Both the position numbers and the translations under genes were made by a program. This document shows, piece by piece, positions 1 to 8,610 of a stretch of 64,000 bases of DNA (the first letter of the stretch is position 1; every line of letters starts with the position of its first letter). Origin of the DNA: Nannocystis sp. (GTDB lineage Bacteria > Myxococcota_A > Polyangia > Nannocystales > Nannocystaceae); NCBI GenBank assembly GCA_016712315.1, contig JADJRG010000029.1, positions 310,001 to 374,000 of the forward strand. Direction: 5' to 3'. Under the pieces are notes generated by a model, which was given only the letters and a program-made list of their open reading frames with translations, ran no database searches and was not told where the DNA came from.

Positions 1-252
1 GATCGTCGCCTTGTTGACGTCGAACTGGATCTTCTCGTTGATCTCGATCGAGTTGTCTTTGACGACCACACGCTTCGGCTTCTCGGGCGGTGGTGGCTCG
101 GGCGGCAGAGGAGGCGGGTCGCCGACGATGGTCAGAGCGCTCTTATCTTCGAAGACGATCGGCGCGCAGGCTCCGAGGAGGGCGATCAAGCCTGCGAGCG
201 CGACGGTGCAATTGCCACGGCGAGTTCGGCCGCGGGGGCGATGGAGGGTCAT
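1..252 (-). CDS. OmpA-family lipoprotein, N-terminal part (runs off the left edge)
   Basis: Only the first 84 codons are in the window. The N-terminus is a lipoprotein signal peptide: an Arg-rich n-region, a hydrophobic stretch and the lipobox LLGAC with Cys near residue 30. A proline-rich linker (PPPLPPEPPPPEKPKR) follows, then a segment ending KIQFDVNKATI, which resembles the first strand of an OmpA-type peptidoglycan-binding domain. The family tethers the outer membrane to the cell wall. A GGAG Shine-Dalgarno lies just upstream of the ATG. The rest of the domain is outside the window, so the family call rests on about 15 residues plus the lipobox and linker. Confidence 0.7.
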   Translation of the reverse strand, partial: MTLHRPRGRTRRGNCTVALAGLIALLGACAPIVFEDKSALTIVGDPPPLPPEPPPPEKPKRVVVKDNSIEINEKIQFDVNKATI

Positions 253-396
253 AGGAGCTCCGTGCTGTTGTTTTCTAGGGTCAGGGGCGCGTGAGGGCGT
301 TTCCTGCTGACGTGGCGGATAATTGGTCCATGTGCGTGATTTCGTCAAGGCGCGCGCGTGTCTGAGATCCGGCTCGCCCGTGAGGACCTCCCGGAG

Positions 397-402
397 TAGC
401 CT
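397..402 (+). promoter_or_regulatory. -10-like hexamer TAGCCT close to the start codon
   Basis: TAGCCT ends 6 bases before the ATG at 409, so a transcript started from it would begin at or next to the start codon. There is no Shine-Dalgarno in the gap and no convincing -35. It is one of a recurring set in this window. Confidence 0.4.
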
Positions 403-408
403 GCACCC

Positions 409-1278
409 ATGCCCTCGTCGAGGCTCCCCGTCGTCCTCATTCTCCTCGCGCCGTTCTTACTCGGGAGCTCGCTCGCGTCCGCCGAGCCGGCCGCGGGCGA
501 CGTGGTCGAGAGCTCGACGGGGAGGGCTCCGCTCGCGGCAGATGCCCCTCTGGAGCCGGTAGAAGCGGCTGAGACGGAGGTAGCCGCGCCGATGGTCGCA
601 GTGGAACCGCCAGGCCTGGCAGAGGCGCTGTTGGGGCCGTCGGTGAACGAACACCCGGAGACGCGGGCGAAGGGGCCGATCCCGACGGACGAGGAGGCGG
701 CGGACCGCGAGGCCGAAGCGACGAAGGCGTTCTACAGCTCGATCTATCGCCCGGCGAACAACCCCGGGCGCTTCACCTTGGTCGGGCGGCTGACATACTC
801 AGTGCTTGCGAGCCAGGATCGGGCGGTGAACGGGCGCCTCGGCGGCGCGAGCGTTGATCTCGGCCAGTCGTGGAATCGCATCGGGTACGCGCTCACCGTG
901 ACGGCGTTTGTCGGAGACCTTCGACTTCAGGAGGACTTCAGCGTGCGCTCGTCGGGCATGTTTGGCGGCGGGCCGACGCTCGACCTGGGGCGTCTGGCGC
1001 TGTTGCAGTACGGATTCGCGGATCTGCGGGTCGGTTACGATTTTTACTACGTGCCGACGCGGGCGAACGATCCGGGCGCCACAAAACCCTCTGCCGTCGC
1101 TCCGCACGGGCCCCGCGTGATCATCGAGGTGGGTCTGCTCGCGAGCCTCGCCAGGCAGCGCCGCTTCTTCCACGGCGTCGGGCTCGTGGTCGGGTATCAG
1201 CCGCTGATCGGGTCGTTGACCGGCGGGTTACCGTTCACCAACTCGCTGATCTTCGGCTTCAATTACTGGATGGGGTAG
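409..1278 (+). CDS. Secreted protein of unknown function, probably outer membrane
   Basis: A 289-residue protein with a clear Sec signal peptide (hydrophobic residues 5-22, cleavage likely after ASA near residue 25). An Ala/Glu/Pro-rich low-complexity region to about residue 90 follows. The C-terminal two thirds has alternating hydrophobic residues and ends in the aromatic-rich FGFNYWMG, compatible with beta strands. I do not recognise a family. The segment from RFTLVGRLTYSVL onward looks like an outer-membrane barrel, but this is inference. No Shine-Dalgarno precedes the ATG; a TAGCCT hexamer lies 6 bases upstream. The last 20 bases overlap the end of the convergent nqrM gene. Confidence 0.65.
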   Translation: MPSSRLPVVLILLAPFLLGSSLASAEPAAGDVVESSTGRAPLAADAPLEPVEAAETEVAAPMVAVEPPGLAEALLGPSVNEHPETRAKGPIPTDEEAADREAEATKAFYSSIYRPANNPGRFTLVGRLTYSVLASQDRAVNGRLGGASVDLGQSWNRIGYALTVTAFVGDLRLQEDFSVRSSGMFGGGPTLDLGRLALLQYGFADLRVGYDFYYVPTRANDPGATKPSAVAPHGPRVIIEVGLLASLARQRRFFHGVGLVVGYQPLIGSLTGGLPFTNSLIFGFNYWMG

Positions 1279-1429
1279 CGCAGGCGTCGCGCTCGCCTTC
1301 GCTGCATCCGCACTTCTCACCGCTGCCGCCGCAGGAGCCGCGTAGACGTCGGTTCGAGAAGATCACGCCGACCGCCATGCCGAGCATGACAGCGCCGATG
1401 AGGGCGATCGAGAAGACGACGGTGAGCAC
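1259..1429 (-). CDS. nqrM: NqrM, Na+-NQR maturation factor (DUF539 type)
   Basis: A 56-residue reading frame starting with GTG 2 bases after the apbE stop. It has one N-terminal membrane segment (residues 2-24, ending GVIF), a basic stretch (NRRLR), then GSCGG and further cysteines: Cys33, Cys40, Cys42 and Cys50. A single helix followed by GSCGG and four cysteines is the layout of NqrM, which is needed for assembly of Na+-NQR, probably by supplying iron to the membrane-embedded iron centre (established for Vibrio). Its place as last gene of nqrABCDEF-apbE supports the call. Its final 20 bases overlap the convergent gene ending at 1278. Confidence 0.88.
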   Translation of the reverse strand: MLTVVFSIALIGAVMLGMAVGVIFSNRRLRGSCGGSGEKCGCSEGERDACATPSSN

Positions 1430-1431
1430 GG

Positions 1432-2523
1432 CTAGAGCGTGGCCGAGCTGGCAGGACGACGCAAGGCGTCGAAGGCGGGGGTAGAGCGCAGCTCGAAGGT
1501 GTCTCCGACGCGGATGATCATCAACACGGCGAGGCCCTCACGCTCTGCGAGGGCCATGCCTTGGTCCGGCCCGAGGACGGTGAGCGCTGTCGCGAGGGCG
1601 TCGGCGCGGGCGGCGTCGCGGTGAATGACGGTGACTGAGGCGAGGTTGTGGGTGATCGGCGCGCGGCTGCGGGGATCGATGGTGTGGGAGATCCGGCGGC
1701 CGTCGAGCTCGCGGTAGTTGCGGTAGTCGCCCGAGGTGGCGAGGGCGTGATCGCTCAGGTGTACGATCTCTTGGAGGGCCGCCGCGCGCTCTTTGCTGGT
1801 CGCGGGTCGCTCGATCCCGACCCGCCAGGGCTGGCCGCTGGGGCCGTTGCCGCGCACGCGTAGCTCGCCGCCGACGTCGACGTAGTGGCGGGTGAACCCG
1901 CGCTGGGTGAGAGCGCTCGCGATCCGATCGGCGGCGTAGCCGGGGGCGATCGCGGAGAGGTCGAGGTTGAGCTCGGGGTGATCCTTGCGAGCGCTGGGCG
2001 CGCGGAGGTCGAGGTGGAGCTTCTGATAGCCGATGCGCTCGGCGAGCTGGGCGAGCTGCTCAGGGGGGGGTGCGGGGGCGTCGGGATCTGCCCCGGGGCC
2101 GAAGCCCCAGGCGCGCAGCAGCGGCGGCACGGTGACGTCGAAGGCGCCCTCGGTGAGCTCTGAGACCTCAGCGGCGATCGCGAGCACCTCCGCGAGCGGG
2201 GGAGAGAGCGGGAAGGGGGCGGCGTCGCGGTGCTCGCTGAGCGCGGTGAGCTCCGAGTCCGAACGGTAGTTGGACATCAGACGATCGATGAGCGCGAGCT
2301 CAGACTCGATGATGTCGGCGATCTCAGCCTCTTGCGCGGCGGTGAAGGTGTCAGCGACGACCGTGACGCGGAAGGTGGCGCCCATGGTGGGGCCGTCGAT
2401 GGTGAGGGTCTCGGGGCCGCGCGGCCAGAGGCGCCAGGCGGAGAGCGCTAGGAGGGTACAAATAGCGATGGGCAGCAGGACTCGTGCCCTGCTACCCAGC
2501 TTGGCCTCCAGCGGATCAACCAC
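1432..2523 (-). CDS. apbE: FAD:protein FMN transferase ApbE
   Basis: A 363-residue enzyme that attaches FMN through a phosphoester bond to Thr of NqrB and NqrC. Family motifs are present: GPTMGATFRV near residue 45, NYRSDSEL, PPLLRAWGFGP, LSAIAPGYAADRI, YVDVGGELRVRG, TSGDYRNY, HTIDPRSRAP and an Asp-rich DALATAL near the C-terminus. The N-terminus has one membrane segment (about 15-31) rather than a lipobox, so it is probably a membrane-anchored periplasmic enzyme. The GTG start overlaps the nqrF stop by 8 bases, which shows translational coupling. Its substrates are encoded in the same operon. Confidence 0.95.
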   Translation of the reverse strand: MVDPLEAKLGSRARVLLPIAICTLLALSAWRLWPRGPETLTIDGPTMGATFRVTVVADTFTAAQEAEIADIIESELALIDRLMSNYRSDSELTALSEHRDAAPFPLSPPLAEVLAIAAEVSELTEGAFDVTVPPLLRAWGFGPGADPDAPAPPPEQLAQLAERIGYQKLHLDLRAPSARKDHPELNLDLSAIAPGYAADRIASALTQRGFTRHYVDVGGELRVRGNGPSGQPWRVGIERPATSKERAAALQEIVHLSDHALATSGDYRNYRELDGRRISHTIDPRSRAPITHNLASVTVIHRDAARADALATALTVLGPDQGMALAEREGLAVLMIIRVGDTFELRSTPAFDALRRPASSATL

Positions 2524-3748
2524 CGAAGTCGTCCATCATGATGTTCTCAGGCTCGACGCCGAGCCCCTCGAGCATCTTGATGACCGCGACGTTCATCATG
2601 GGCGGGCCGCAGATGTAGTACTCGCAGTTCTCAGGGGCCTCATGGTCCTTGAGGTAGTTCTCGAGCAGGACCTGGTGGATGAAGCCCTTGTAGCCGGTCC
2701 AGTTGTCCTCGGGGAGCGGCTCGGAGAGCGCGAGGTGCCACTTGAAGTTGGGGTTCTCGGCCTGGATCGCGTCGAAGTGATCGACGTAGAAGGCCTCGCG
2801 GAGGCTGCGCGCGCCGTACCAGAAGGAGACCTTACGCGCGGTATGCAGCCGCTTGAACTGGTCGAAGATGTGGGAGCGCATCGGCGCCATGCCAGCGCCG
2901 CCGCCGATGAACACCATCTCGTTGTCGGTGTCTTTGGCGAAGAACTCGCCGAAGGGGCCGGAGATGACGACCTCGTCGCCAGGCTTCCGCGAGAAGATGT
3001 ACGAAGACATGATCCCCGGCGGGGTGCCCTCGGGCGCGCGCGGCGGCGGCGTGGCGATCCGGACGTTCAGCATGATGATGCCGAACTCCTCGGGGTAGTT
3101 GGCCATCGAGTAGGCGCGTACGACGGTCTCGTCGACCTTGGACACATAACGCCAGAGGTTGAACTTGTCCCAGTCGCCCCGGTACTCCTCCTCGACGATC
3201 ATGTCCTTGTAGTTGGCGACGTGCGGCGGGCACTCGATCTGGATGTAGCCGCCGGCGCGGAAGGGCACCGTCTCACCCTCGGGGAGCGCGAGCACGAACT
3301 CCTTGATGAAGGTGGCGACGTTGTGGTTCGAGCGCACGGTGCAGGTCCACTTGCGGACGCTAAAGACCTCGTGGGGGACCTCGATCTCCATGTCCCCCTT
3401 GACCTTGACTTGGCAGGAGAGGCGGCAGCCCTCGCGCGCCTCACCCTTGGAGACGTGGCCCTCTTCGGTCGGCAGCATCGCGCCGCCGCCGGTCTTGACG
3501 ATCACCTTGCAGACGCCGCAGCTCCCCTTACCGCCGCAGGCCGAGGGGATGAAGATCTTGTTGTCGCTGAGGGTGTTAAGCAGGGTAGTGCCGGCTGGTA
3601 CGCGCAGCGCCGCGCTCGCGTCGCCGTTGATCGTGATAGTGACCGCCTCCGTGTTCACCAGCCTCGCCTTGGCCGCCATCAGCACCAAGACCAGCAGGAG
3701 GATGACGAAGGTGAACATCGCCACACCGAGGATGATTGTCGTCGTCAT
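2516..3748 (-). CDS. nqrF: Na+-NQR subunit F, NADH dehydrogenase subunit
   Basis: A 410-residue subunit that oxidises NADH and passes electrons through FAD and a 2Fe-2S cluster. One membrane helix (residues 4-26) is followed by a plant-type ferredoxin domain with Cys71, Cys77, Cys80 and Cys112 (CGGKGSCGVC). Next come the FAD motif RAYSMANYPE at 211-220, the NAD-binding GGGAGMAPM at 282-290, a C-terminal CGPPMM and the final DDFGG. Length and domain order match the Vibrio protein. It is the sixth gene of the nqr operon. Confidence 0.97.
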   Translation of the reverse strand: MTTTIILGVAMFTFVILLLVLVLMAAKARLVNTEAVTITINGDASAALRVPAGTTLLNTLSDNKIFIPSACGGKGSCGVCKVIVKTGGGAMLPTEEGHVSKGEAREGCRLSCQVKVKGDMEIEVPHEVFSVRKWTCTVRSNHNVATFIKEFVLALPEGETVPFRAGGYIQIECPPHVANYKDMIVEEEYRGDWDKFNLWRYVSKVDETVVRAYSMANYPEEFGIIMLNVRIATPPPRAPEGTPPGIMSSYIFSRKPGDEVVISGPFGEFFAKDTDNEMVFIGGGAGMAPMRSHIFDQFKRLHTARKVSFWYGARSLREAFYVDHFDAIQAENPNFKWHLALSEPLPEDNWTGYKGFIHQVLLENYLKDHEAPENCEYYICGPPMMNVAVIKMLEGLGVEPENIMMDDFGG

Positions 3749-3778
3749 AGTGGTGACTCCTCGCCTTGAAGACGCGGC

Positions 3779-4396
3779 CTAGAGCTGGATGCCCGAGAAG
3801 GCCAGGAAGCCGAGCGCCATCAGGCCCGTGACAATGAAGGTGATGCCGAGGCCGCGTAGCGCCGGCGGGACGTTGCTGTAGCGCATCTTCTCGCGGATCG
3901 CCGCGAGCGCGATGATCGCGAGCGCCCAGCCGATCCCCGAGCCGAGGCCGAAGACGGCGGCCTCGCCGAGGTTGTACTCGCGCTGCTCCATGAAGAGCGA
4001 CGCGCCGAGGATCGCGCAGTTGACCGCGATCAGCGGCAAGAAGACGCCGAGCGCGTTGTAGAGGGCAGGAGCGAAGCGATCCAGCGCCATCTCGACGACC
4101 TGCACGACCGCGGCGATGGTGCCGATCTGCGCGAGCAGTGAGAGGAAGCTGAGATCGAGGGTGGCGAGCTCCGGGCTGATCCACGCCAGCGCGCCCTCCT
4201 TGAGCAGGCCGTTGATCAAGAGCTGGTTGAGCGGCACGCAGACGGCGAGCACGAAGGTGACCGCGGCGCCCAGGCCGATCGCGGTCTCGACCTTCTTCGA
4301 GACCGCGAGGAAGGAGCACATGCCGAGGAAGAAGGCCAGCGCCATGTTCTCGACGAAGATGGCTTTGACTGCGAGGCTGAGATAGTGCTCGAGCAT
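3779..4396 (-). CDS. nqrE: Na+-NQR subunit E
   Basis: A 205-residue integral membrane protein with about six hydrophobic helices, paralogous to NqrD. Family signatures include the N-terminal SLAVKAIFVENMALAFFLGM stretch, a cysteine in that first half (GMCSF) and one in the second (VNCAILG). In the known complex NqrD and NqrE are inverted repeats that hold an iron centre through such cysteines and line the sodium path. It lies 3 bases downstream of the nqrD stop and about 30 bases before nqrF. Confidence 0.96.
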   Translation of the reverse strand: MLEHYLSLAVKAIFVENMALAFFLGMCSFLAVSKKVETAIGLGAAVTFVLAVCVPLNQLLINGLLKEGALAWISPELATLDLSFLSLLAQIGTIAAVVQVVEMALDRFAPALYNALGVFLPLIAVNCAILGASLFMEQREYNLGEAAVFGLGSGIGWALAIIALAAIREKMRYSNVPPALRGLGITFIVTGLMALGFLAFSGIQL

Positions 4397-4399
4397 GGT

Positions 4400-5023
4400 C
4401 TACTCCTTCTCCATCTGATCGGGCTTGTAGGTGCGGAGGATCCAGATGAAGACGCCGATCAAGAAGAAGGCGCTGGGTGACATGACCATCATGCCGTTGG
4501 GCGTGTACCAGCCGTCCTCGGTGACCAGCGGCAGCACCTGGACGCCGAAGAGCTTGCCGGCGCCGAGGAGCTCGCGGAAGAAGGCGACGATGATGAGCAC
4601 CAGCGAGTAGCCGAGGCCGTTGCCGATCCCGTCGATGAAGGACAGGCGCGGGCCGTTGGCCATCGCGAAGGCCTCGGCGCGGCCCATCACGATGCAGTTG
4701 GTGATGATCAGGCCGACGAAGACCGAGAGCTGCTTGGCGATGTCGAAGACGAAGGCCCGCAGGATCTGATCGGTGAGGATCACGAGCGAGGCGATGATCG
4801 TCAGCTGGACGATGATCCGGATGCTGCCCGGGATATGGTTGCGGATCAGGCTGATCGCGGTGTTGCTGAGCGCGACCACCAAGGTGAGCGCGATCGACAT
4901 GACGATCGCGGTCTCGAGCTTGGTCGTGACCGCGAGGGCAGAGCAGATGCCGAGCACCTGGAGGGCGATCGGGTTGTTGTTAAAGAGCGGGTCGATTAAC
5001 GCGCCTTTGGTCTTCTTGTCCAT
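4400..5023 (-). CDS. nqrD: Na+-NQR subunit D
   Basis: A 207-residue membrane protein with about six helices, closely matching NqrD. It contains NNNPIALQVLGICSALAVT with the first-half cysteine, and FVGLIITNCIVMGRAEAFA with the second. These cysteines are the likely iron ligands shared with NqrE. The ATG overlaps the last base of the nqrC stop (positions around 5023), so translation is coupled. Confidence 0.96.
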   Translation of the reverse strand: MDKKTKGALIDPLFNNNPIALQVLGICSALAVTTKLETAIVMSIALTLVVALSNTAISLIRNHIPGSIRIIVQLTIIASLVILTDQILRAFVFDIAKQLSVFVGLIITNCIVMGRAEAFAMANGPRLSFIDGIGNGLGYSLVLIIVAFFRELLGAGKLFGVQVLPLVTEDGWYTPNGMMVMSPSAFFLIGVFIWILRTYKPDQMEKE

Positions 5024-5802
5024 CAGATCGCCCTCCCTTCACGGACGGCCCCGAGGAAGGGGCCGTAGCCCATGTCGCCCAGCCAGAACTGGACGAGCGC
5101 GGTGACGCCGTTGCTGGTGATGGTCGCGCCCGAGAGGCCGTCGATGCTGTGCGGATCGGCGTCCGGCGCGCCCGCCTGGCCCTTAATCACCCGGATCGCG
5201 GGCTTCCAGGCGTTGTTGTAGGCGCGGCGGCCGGGCCAGAGGGACTTCCACTTGGGGTTGTCGACCTCACCGCCGAGGCCGGGGGTCTCGCCGTGCTGGT
5301 AGAAGGTGATCCCCTGGATTGTGTTGCCGTCGGCGCCGACGGCGAGGAAGCCGTAGAGCACCGACCAGAGGCCGTAGCCTTGGATCGGTAGGATCAGCCC
5401 CTTGGTCTCGCCGGCCTCGACGACCTTGTAGACGAGGGCGTGCTTGGGGAGGCGGAAGACCTTCGCGTCGTTGGCCGGTGCGCTCTCGCTGGTCGCGGGG
5501 TCCTTCATCGCGCGCTGCATGTCGAAGGTCGCGGCGGCGATGTCGGGCGCGAGCGCGCCGGACTTCAGGTCGATGACGATCGGGATGATGCTCTGATCGA
5601 AGCGGGAGTTGATCTCGGCGGGCGCGAGCGCCTCACCTTGATTGAGCAGCCCGGCGACGCTGAGCACTTGCTTGCGCTGGTCGAGCATCTTGTTCTCCTC
5701 TTGGCGAGGCTTGAGCGCGACCGCCGAGCCGGCGACCAGGACGCCGCAGACGATCGAGACGCCGGCCGCGAAGGCGATGGTGTAGGGGGTGCTATGCGCC
5801 AT
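5023..5802 (-). CDS. nqrC: Na+-NQR subunit C, covalent FMN subunit
   Basis: A 259-residue subunit with one N-terminal membrane helix (about 8-30) and a large periplasmic FMN-binding domain. The flavinylation motif DGLSGATITS is at 221-230, and Thr227 is the predicted attachment site for FMN added by ApbE. The motif HGETPGLGGEV at 170-180 is typical of the family. Its start overlaps nqrB by 11 bases. Confidence 0.97.
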   Translation of the reverse strand: MAHSTPYTIAFAAGVSIVCGVLVAGSAVALKPRQEENKMLDQRKQVLSVAGLLNQGEALAPAEINSRFDQSIIPIVIDLKSGALAPDIAAATFDMQRAMKDPATSESAPANDAKVFRLPKHALVYKVVEAGETKGLILPIQGYGLWSVLYGFLAVGADGNTIQGITFYQHGETPGLGGEVDNPKWKSLWPGRRAYNNAWKPAIRVIKGQAGAPDADPHSIDGLSGATITSNGVTALVQFWLGDMGYGPFLGAVREGRAI

Positions 5803-7024
5803 GGCGCGCGATCCTCCGCTTGATGTTGGCCGAGACGATGAAGTGATCGATGAGGGGGGCGAACATGTTCATGAACAAGATCGCGAGCATCATGCCCTCG
5901 GGGTACGCAGGGTTGACCACGCGGACGAGCACGACGAGCACGCCGATCCCGAAGCCGTAGTAGTACTTGCCGCGGTCCGTGAAGGCCGAGGAGACCGGGT
6001 CTGTCGCCATGAAGACGGCGCCGAAGGCCCAGCCGCCAAGCACGATGTGCCAGTGGAAGGGGACGGCGAACATCGGGTTGGTGGCCGAGCCGACCTGGTT
6101 GAGCAGGGTCGCGGTGAGCAGGGTGCCGACGGTGACACCGAACATTGTGCGCCAGGAGCCGACGCCGGTGACGATCAGGACGAAGGCGCCGATGAGCGCG
6201 CAGAGCGCCGAGGTCTCGCCCATCGAGCCGGGGATGACGCCGATGAAGGCGTCCATCCAGGTGATCGCGCCGCTCGTGAGGGCGTTGGCGTCGGTGGCGG
6301 CCTTGGCGAGCCAGGTGGCTCCAGACATGCCGTCAGCGAGCATGGTCGGCTCGACGGCGCGCCACACCGCGTCGCCGGAGATCTGAGCGGGGTAGGCGAA
6401 GAAGAGGAAGGCGCGGGCGGTGAGCGCTGGGTTGAGCACGTTCATGCCGACGCCGCCGAACACCTCCTTGCCGAGCACGATCCCGAAGGCGATGCCGATC
6501 GCGACCTGCCAGAGCGGGATGGTCGGCGGCAAGATCAGCGGGAAGAGCAGGCTGGAGACCAGGAAGCCCTCGGTGATCTCGTGCTTGCGCGCGACCGCGA
6601 AGAGCGCCTCGAGGTTGCCCCCGACGATCAGGGTGACCAGGTACACCGGCAAGAAGTAGAGCAGGCCGTGGACGACGCAGGCCACGAGATCGGCGGGGTT
6701 GAAGCCGAGCCCGAGCAGCCCCATGAGATCGGTGCGCCAGCCGCCTAGCAGCGGCGCGCCGCCAGCGTGGGCGAGGTTGGCCTGGTAGCCGGTGTTGTAG
6801 AGCGCGAAGACGACGCAGGGGATCAGCGCGAGGAAGACGGTGATCATCATCCGCTTCTGATCGATCGCGTCGCGGACGTGGGAGCCGCCGCTCGGCTTCG
6901 TCACCTGCCCTGGGGTGTAGAGGAAGGTGTCAGCGGCCTCATAGAGGGGGTACTGCGACTCGAGCTTGCCGCCCTTCTCGAAGAGATGGCCGATCTTGTC
7001 TAGTTGCTGGCGGAGGAACTTCAT
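5792..7024 (-). CDS. nqrB: Na+-NQR subunit B, membrane subunit with FMN and riboflavin
   Basis: A 410-residue polytopic membrane protein, the core of the Na+ pump. The flavinylation motif DGMSGATWLA is at 231-240, and Thr237 is the predicted FMN site. Family stretches such as KHEITEGFLVSSLLFPLILP, GKEVFGGVGMNVLNPALTAR and TDPVSSAFTDRGKYYYG are present, as is an Arg/Lys-rich C-terminal end. It overlaps nqrA by 4 bases and nqrC by 11, so the operon is tightly coupled. Confidence 0.97.
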   Translation of the reverse strand: MKFLRQQLDKIGHLFEKGGKLESQYPLYEAADTFLYTPGQVTKPSGGSHVRDAIDQKRMMITVFLALIPCVVFALYNTGYQANLAHAGGAPLLGGWRTDLMGLLGLGFNPADLVACVVHGLLYFLPVYLVTLIVGGNLEALFAVARKHEITEGFLVSSLLFPLILPPTIPLWQVAIGIAFGIVLGKEVFGGVGMNVLNPALTARAFLFFAYPAQISGDAVWRAVEPTMLADGMSGATWLAKAATDANALTSGAITWMDAFIGVIPGSMGETSALCALIGAFVLIVTGVGSWRTMFGVTVGTLLTATLLNQVGSATNPMFAVPFHWHIVLGGWAFGAVFMATDPVSSAFTDRGKYYYGFGIGVLVVLVRVVNPAYPEGMMLAILFMNMFAPLIDHFIVSANIKRRIARHGA

Positions 7025-8400
7025 GCGCCTTCCTTCTCGATGATGGTGAGGTTCTGTCGGAGCAAGGAGCCCCAGTTCTCCTTGCCCGGGTCGACGAAGG
7101 AGCAGAGGGCGATGTCCTCTTCGTCGAGCTCGAGCGCGCCGAGTTTGATCGCGCGATCGGTGTCCTGGACCGCGAGGGCGCGGAGCAGAAAGGTGGGGTG
7201 GATGTCCATCGGCGTGACCTTCTCGTAGAGGCCGAGCGGGACCATCGCGCGGTGGGAGCCGTGCGTCGTGGTCGTGAAGTCGAAGCGCCGCCGCAGCAGC
7301 TTGCCGAAGTAGATCCCGAGCACGGAGAACTTGTCGGTGCCGAGGCCGAGCCAGCCGAGGAACTCGCGCTCGCGGCCCTCTCGGAGGGCGGAGACCTGCT
7401 GGTGGTAGCGGCCGAGGTACCCGAAGATCTCTCCGCTCGCGGCGCGGCCCGCGAGCACGGAGCCGGAGATCACGCGGTTCTCGCCGTCGCTGAGCTCGCC
7501 TTGCACGAGGTGATCGAGGGCGACGCCGACGCGGGTCCGCAAGAGCCGCGGCGATTTGACGACGGGTCCGGCGAGCGAGACGACGCGGGCGACGTCGAGC
7601 TGACCGCTGCGGAAGAGGCGGCCGATGGCGATCACGTCCTGCAGGCCGAGGTGCCAGACGGCGCGCCCTCGCTCGACGGGATCGAGCAGGTGGATGTGCA
7701 CGCCCACGTTACCGGTCGGGTGGGCGCCCTCGAAGGTCTCCGTGATGACGCCAGCGACGCCGCCAGCGTCGACCTTGGAGCGAGGGCCGGTGCAGAGGTA
7801 GGTCTTGCCGCCCGAGAGCTTCTGGACGCAGGCGAGGCCGCGGTGGAAGTCGTCCTCGTTGCCGGCGTAGATCGCGTCGATGCTGGGCGCGAGCGGGTTG
7901 GTGTCGGTGGCGGTGACGAAGAGCGCCTTGGGGGTGGTCTCGGGGTCAGCGACCTTCGAGAAGGGGCGCGTGCGGAGCGCCGTCCAAAGGCCGGACTCGA
8001 GGAGGAGCGCGCGTACGTCCTCGGTGGTGAGCTGCGCGGGCTCCTTGCCGGTGAAGGCGGCGAAGGTCGCGTGGTCCTCGGCGGTGAGGGTGCCGGCTAG
8101 CTCGTTGGCGGAGAGCTCGACGACGACGCTCTGGAAGGCGCGCTTCTCGCCCCGGTTGATCGCGGCGACGGTGCCGGCGGCGGGCGCGGTGTAGAAGACG
8201 CCCGGGGTCTTGCGATCCTCAAAGAGGATCTGGCCGCGCTTCACCGCGTCGCCGACCTTCACATCCATACGCGGCTTCATGCCGATGTAGTCGGCGGCGA
8301 TGAGGGCGACGCGCGACGGTTGCTTGGCGTCGTGGATGACCTGCTGGGGATCCCCCGTGATCGGCAGATCGAATCCCTTCTTGATCCTGTGTACGGCCAT
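7021..8400 (-). CDS. nqrA: Na+-NQR subunit A
   Basis: A 459-residue soluble subunit, first gene of the operon. The start MAVHRIKKGFDLPITGDPQQ matches the family. Other landmarks are GMKPRMDVKVGDAVKRGQILFEDRK, a Rnf C-like biotinyl/lipoyl-type fold, and GQLDVARVVSLAGPVVKSPRL. It sits on the cytoplasmic face near the quinone site. AGGGGA lies 7 bases before the ATG, a good Shine-Dalgarno. About 210 bases separate it from the upstream polyprenyl synthase gene on the same strand, so the operon promoter is probably there, but I see no clear -35/-10 pair. Confidence 0.96.
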   Translation of the reverse strand: MAVHRIKKGFDLPITGDPQQVIHDAKQPSRVALIAADYIGMKPRMDVKVGDAVKRGQILFEDRKTPGVFYTAPAAGTVAAINRGEKRAFQSVVVELSANELAGTLTAEDHATFAAFTGKEPAQLTTEDVRALLLESGLWTALRTRPFSKVADPETTPKALFVTATDTNPLAPSIDAIYAGNEDDFHRGLACVQKLSGGKTYLCTGPRSKVDAGGVAGVITETFEGAHPTGNVGVHIHLLDPVERGRAVWHLGLQDVIAIGRLFRSGQLDVARVVSLAGPVVKSPRLLRTRVGVALDHLVQGELSDGENRVISGSVLAGRAASGEIFGYLGRYHQQVSALREGREREFLGWLGLGTDKFSVLGIYFGKLLRRRFDFTTTTHGSHRAMVPLGLYEKVTPMDIHPTFLLRALAVQDTDRAIKLGALELDEEDIALCSFVDPGKENWGSLLRQNLTIIEKEGA

Positions 8401-8610
8401 TCGTAGTCCCCTAGAGTGCGTGGCCCTTCGGGCGTCTGAGCCCCCTGATCGAGGGCGTTGATCGTCGCGCGAGCGCCTTCAGGCGGGTGCAGAGGCGCGG
8501 TTACCATGTTTTCGCCTCCAGGGCGCTCGGCGGCCAAGAGATAGGCGCGTGTGGGCGGTCACAGCCATGGGCGTGGCGTCGCGGAGGACACAATTCGGTG
8601 AGGTCAGCGA

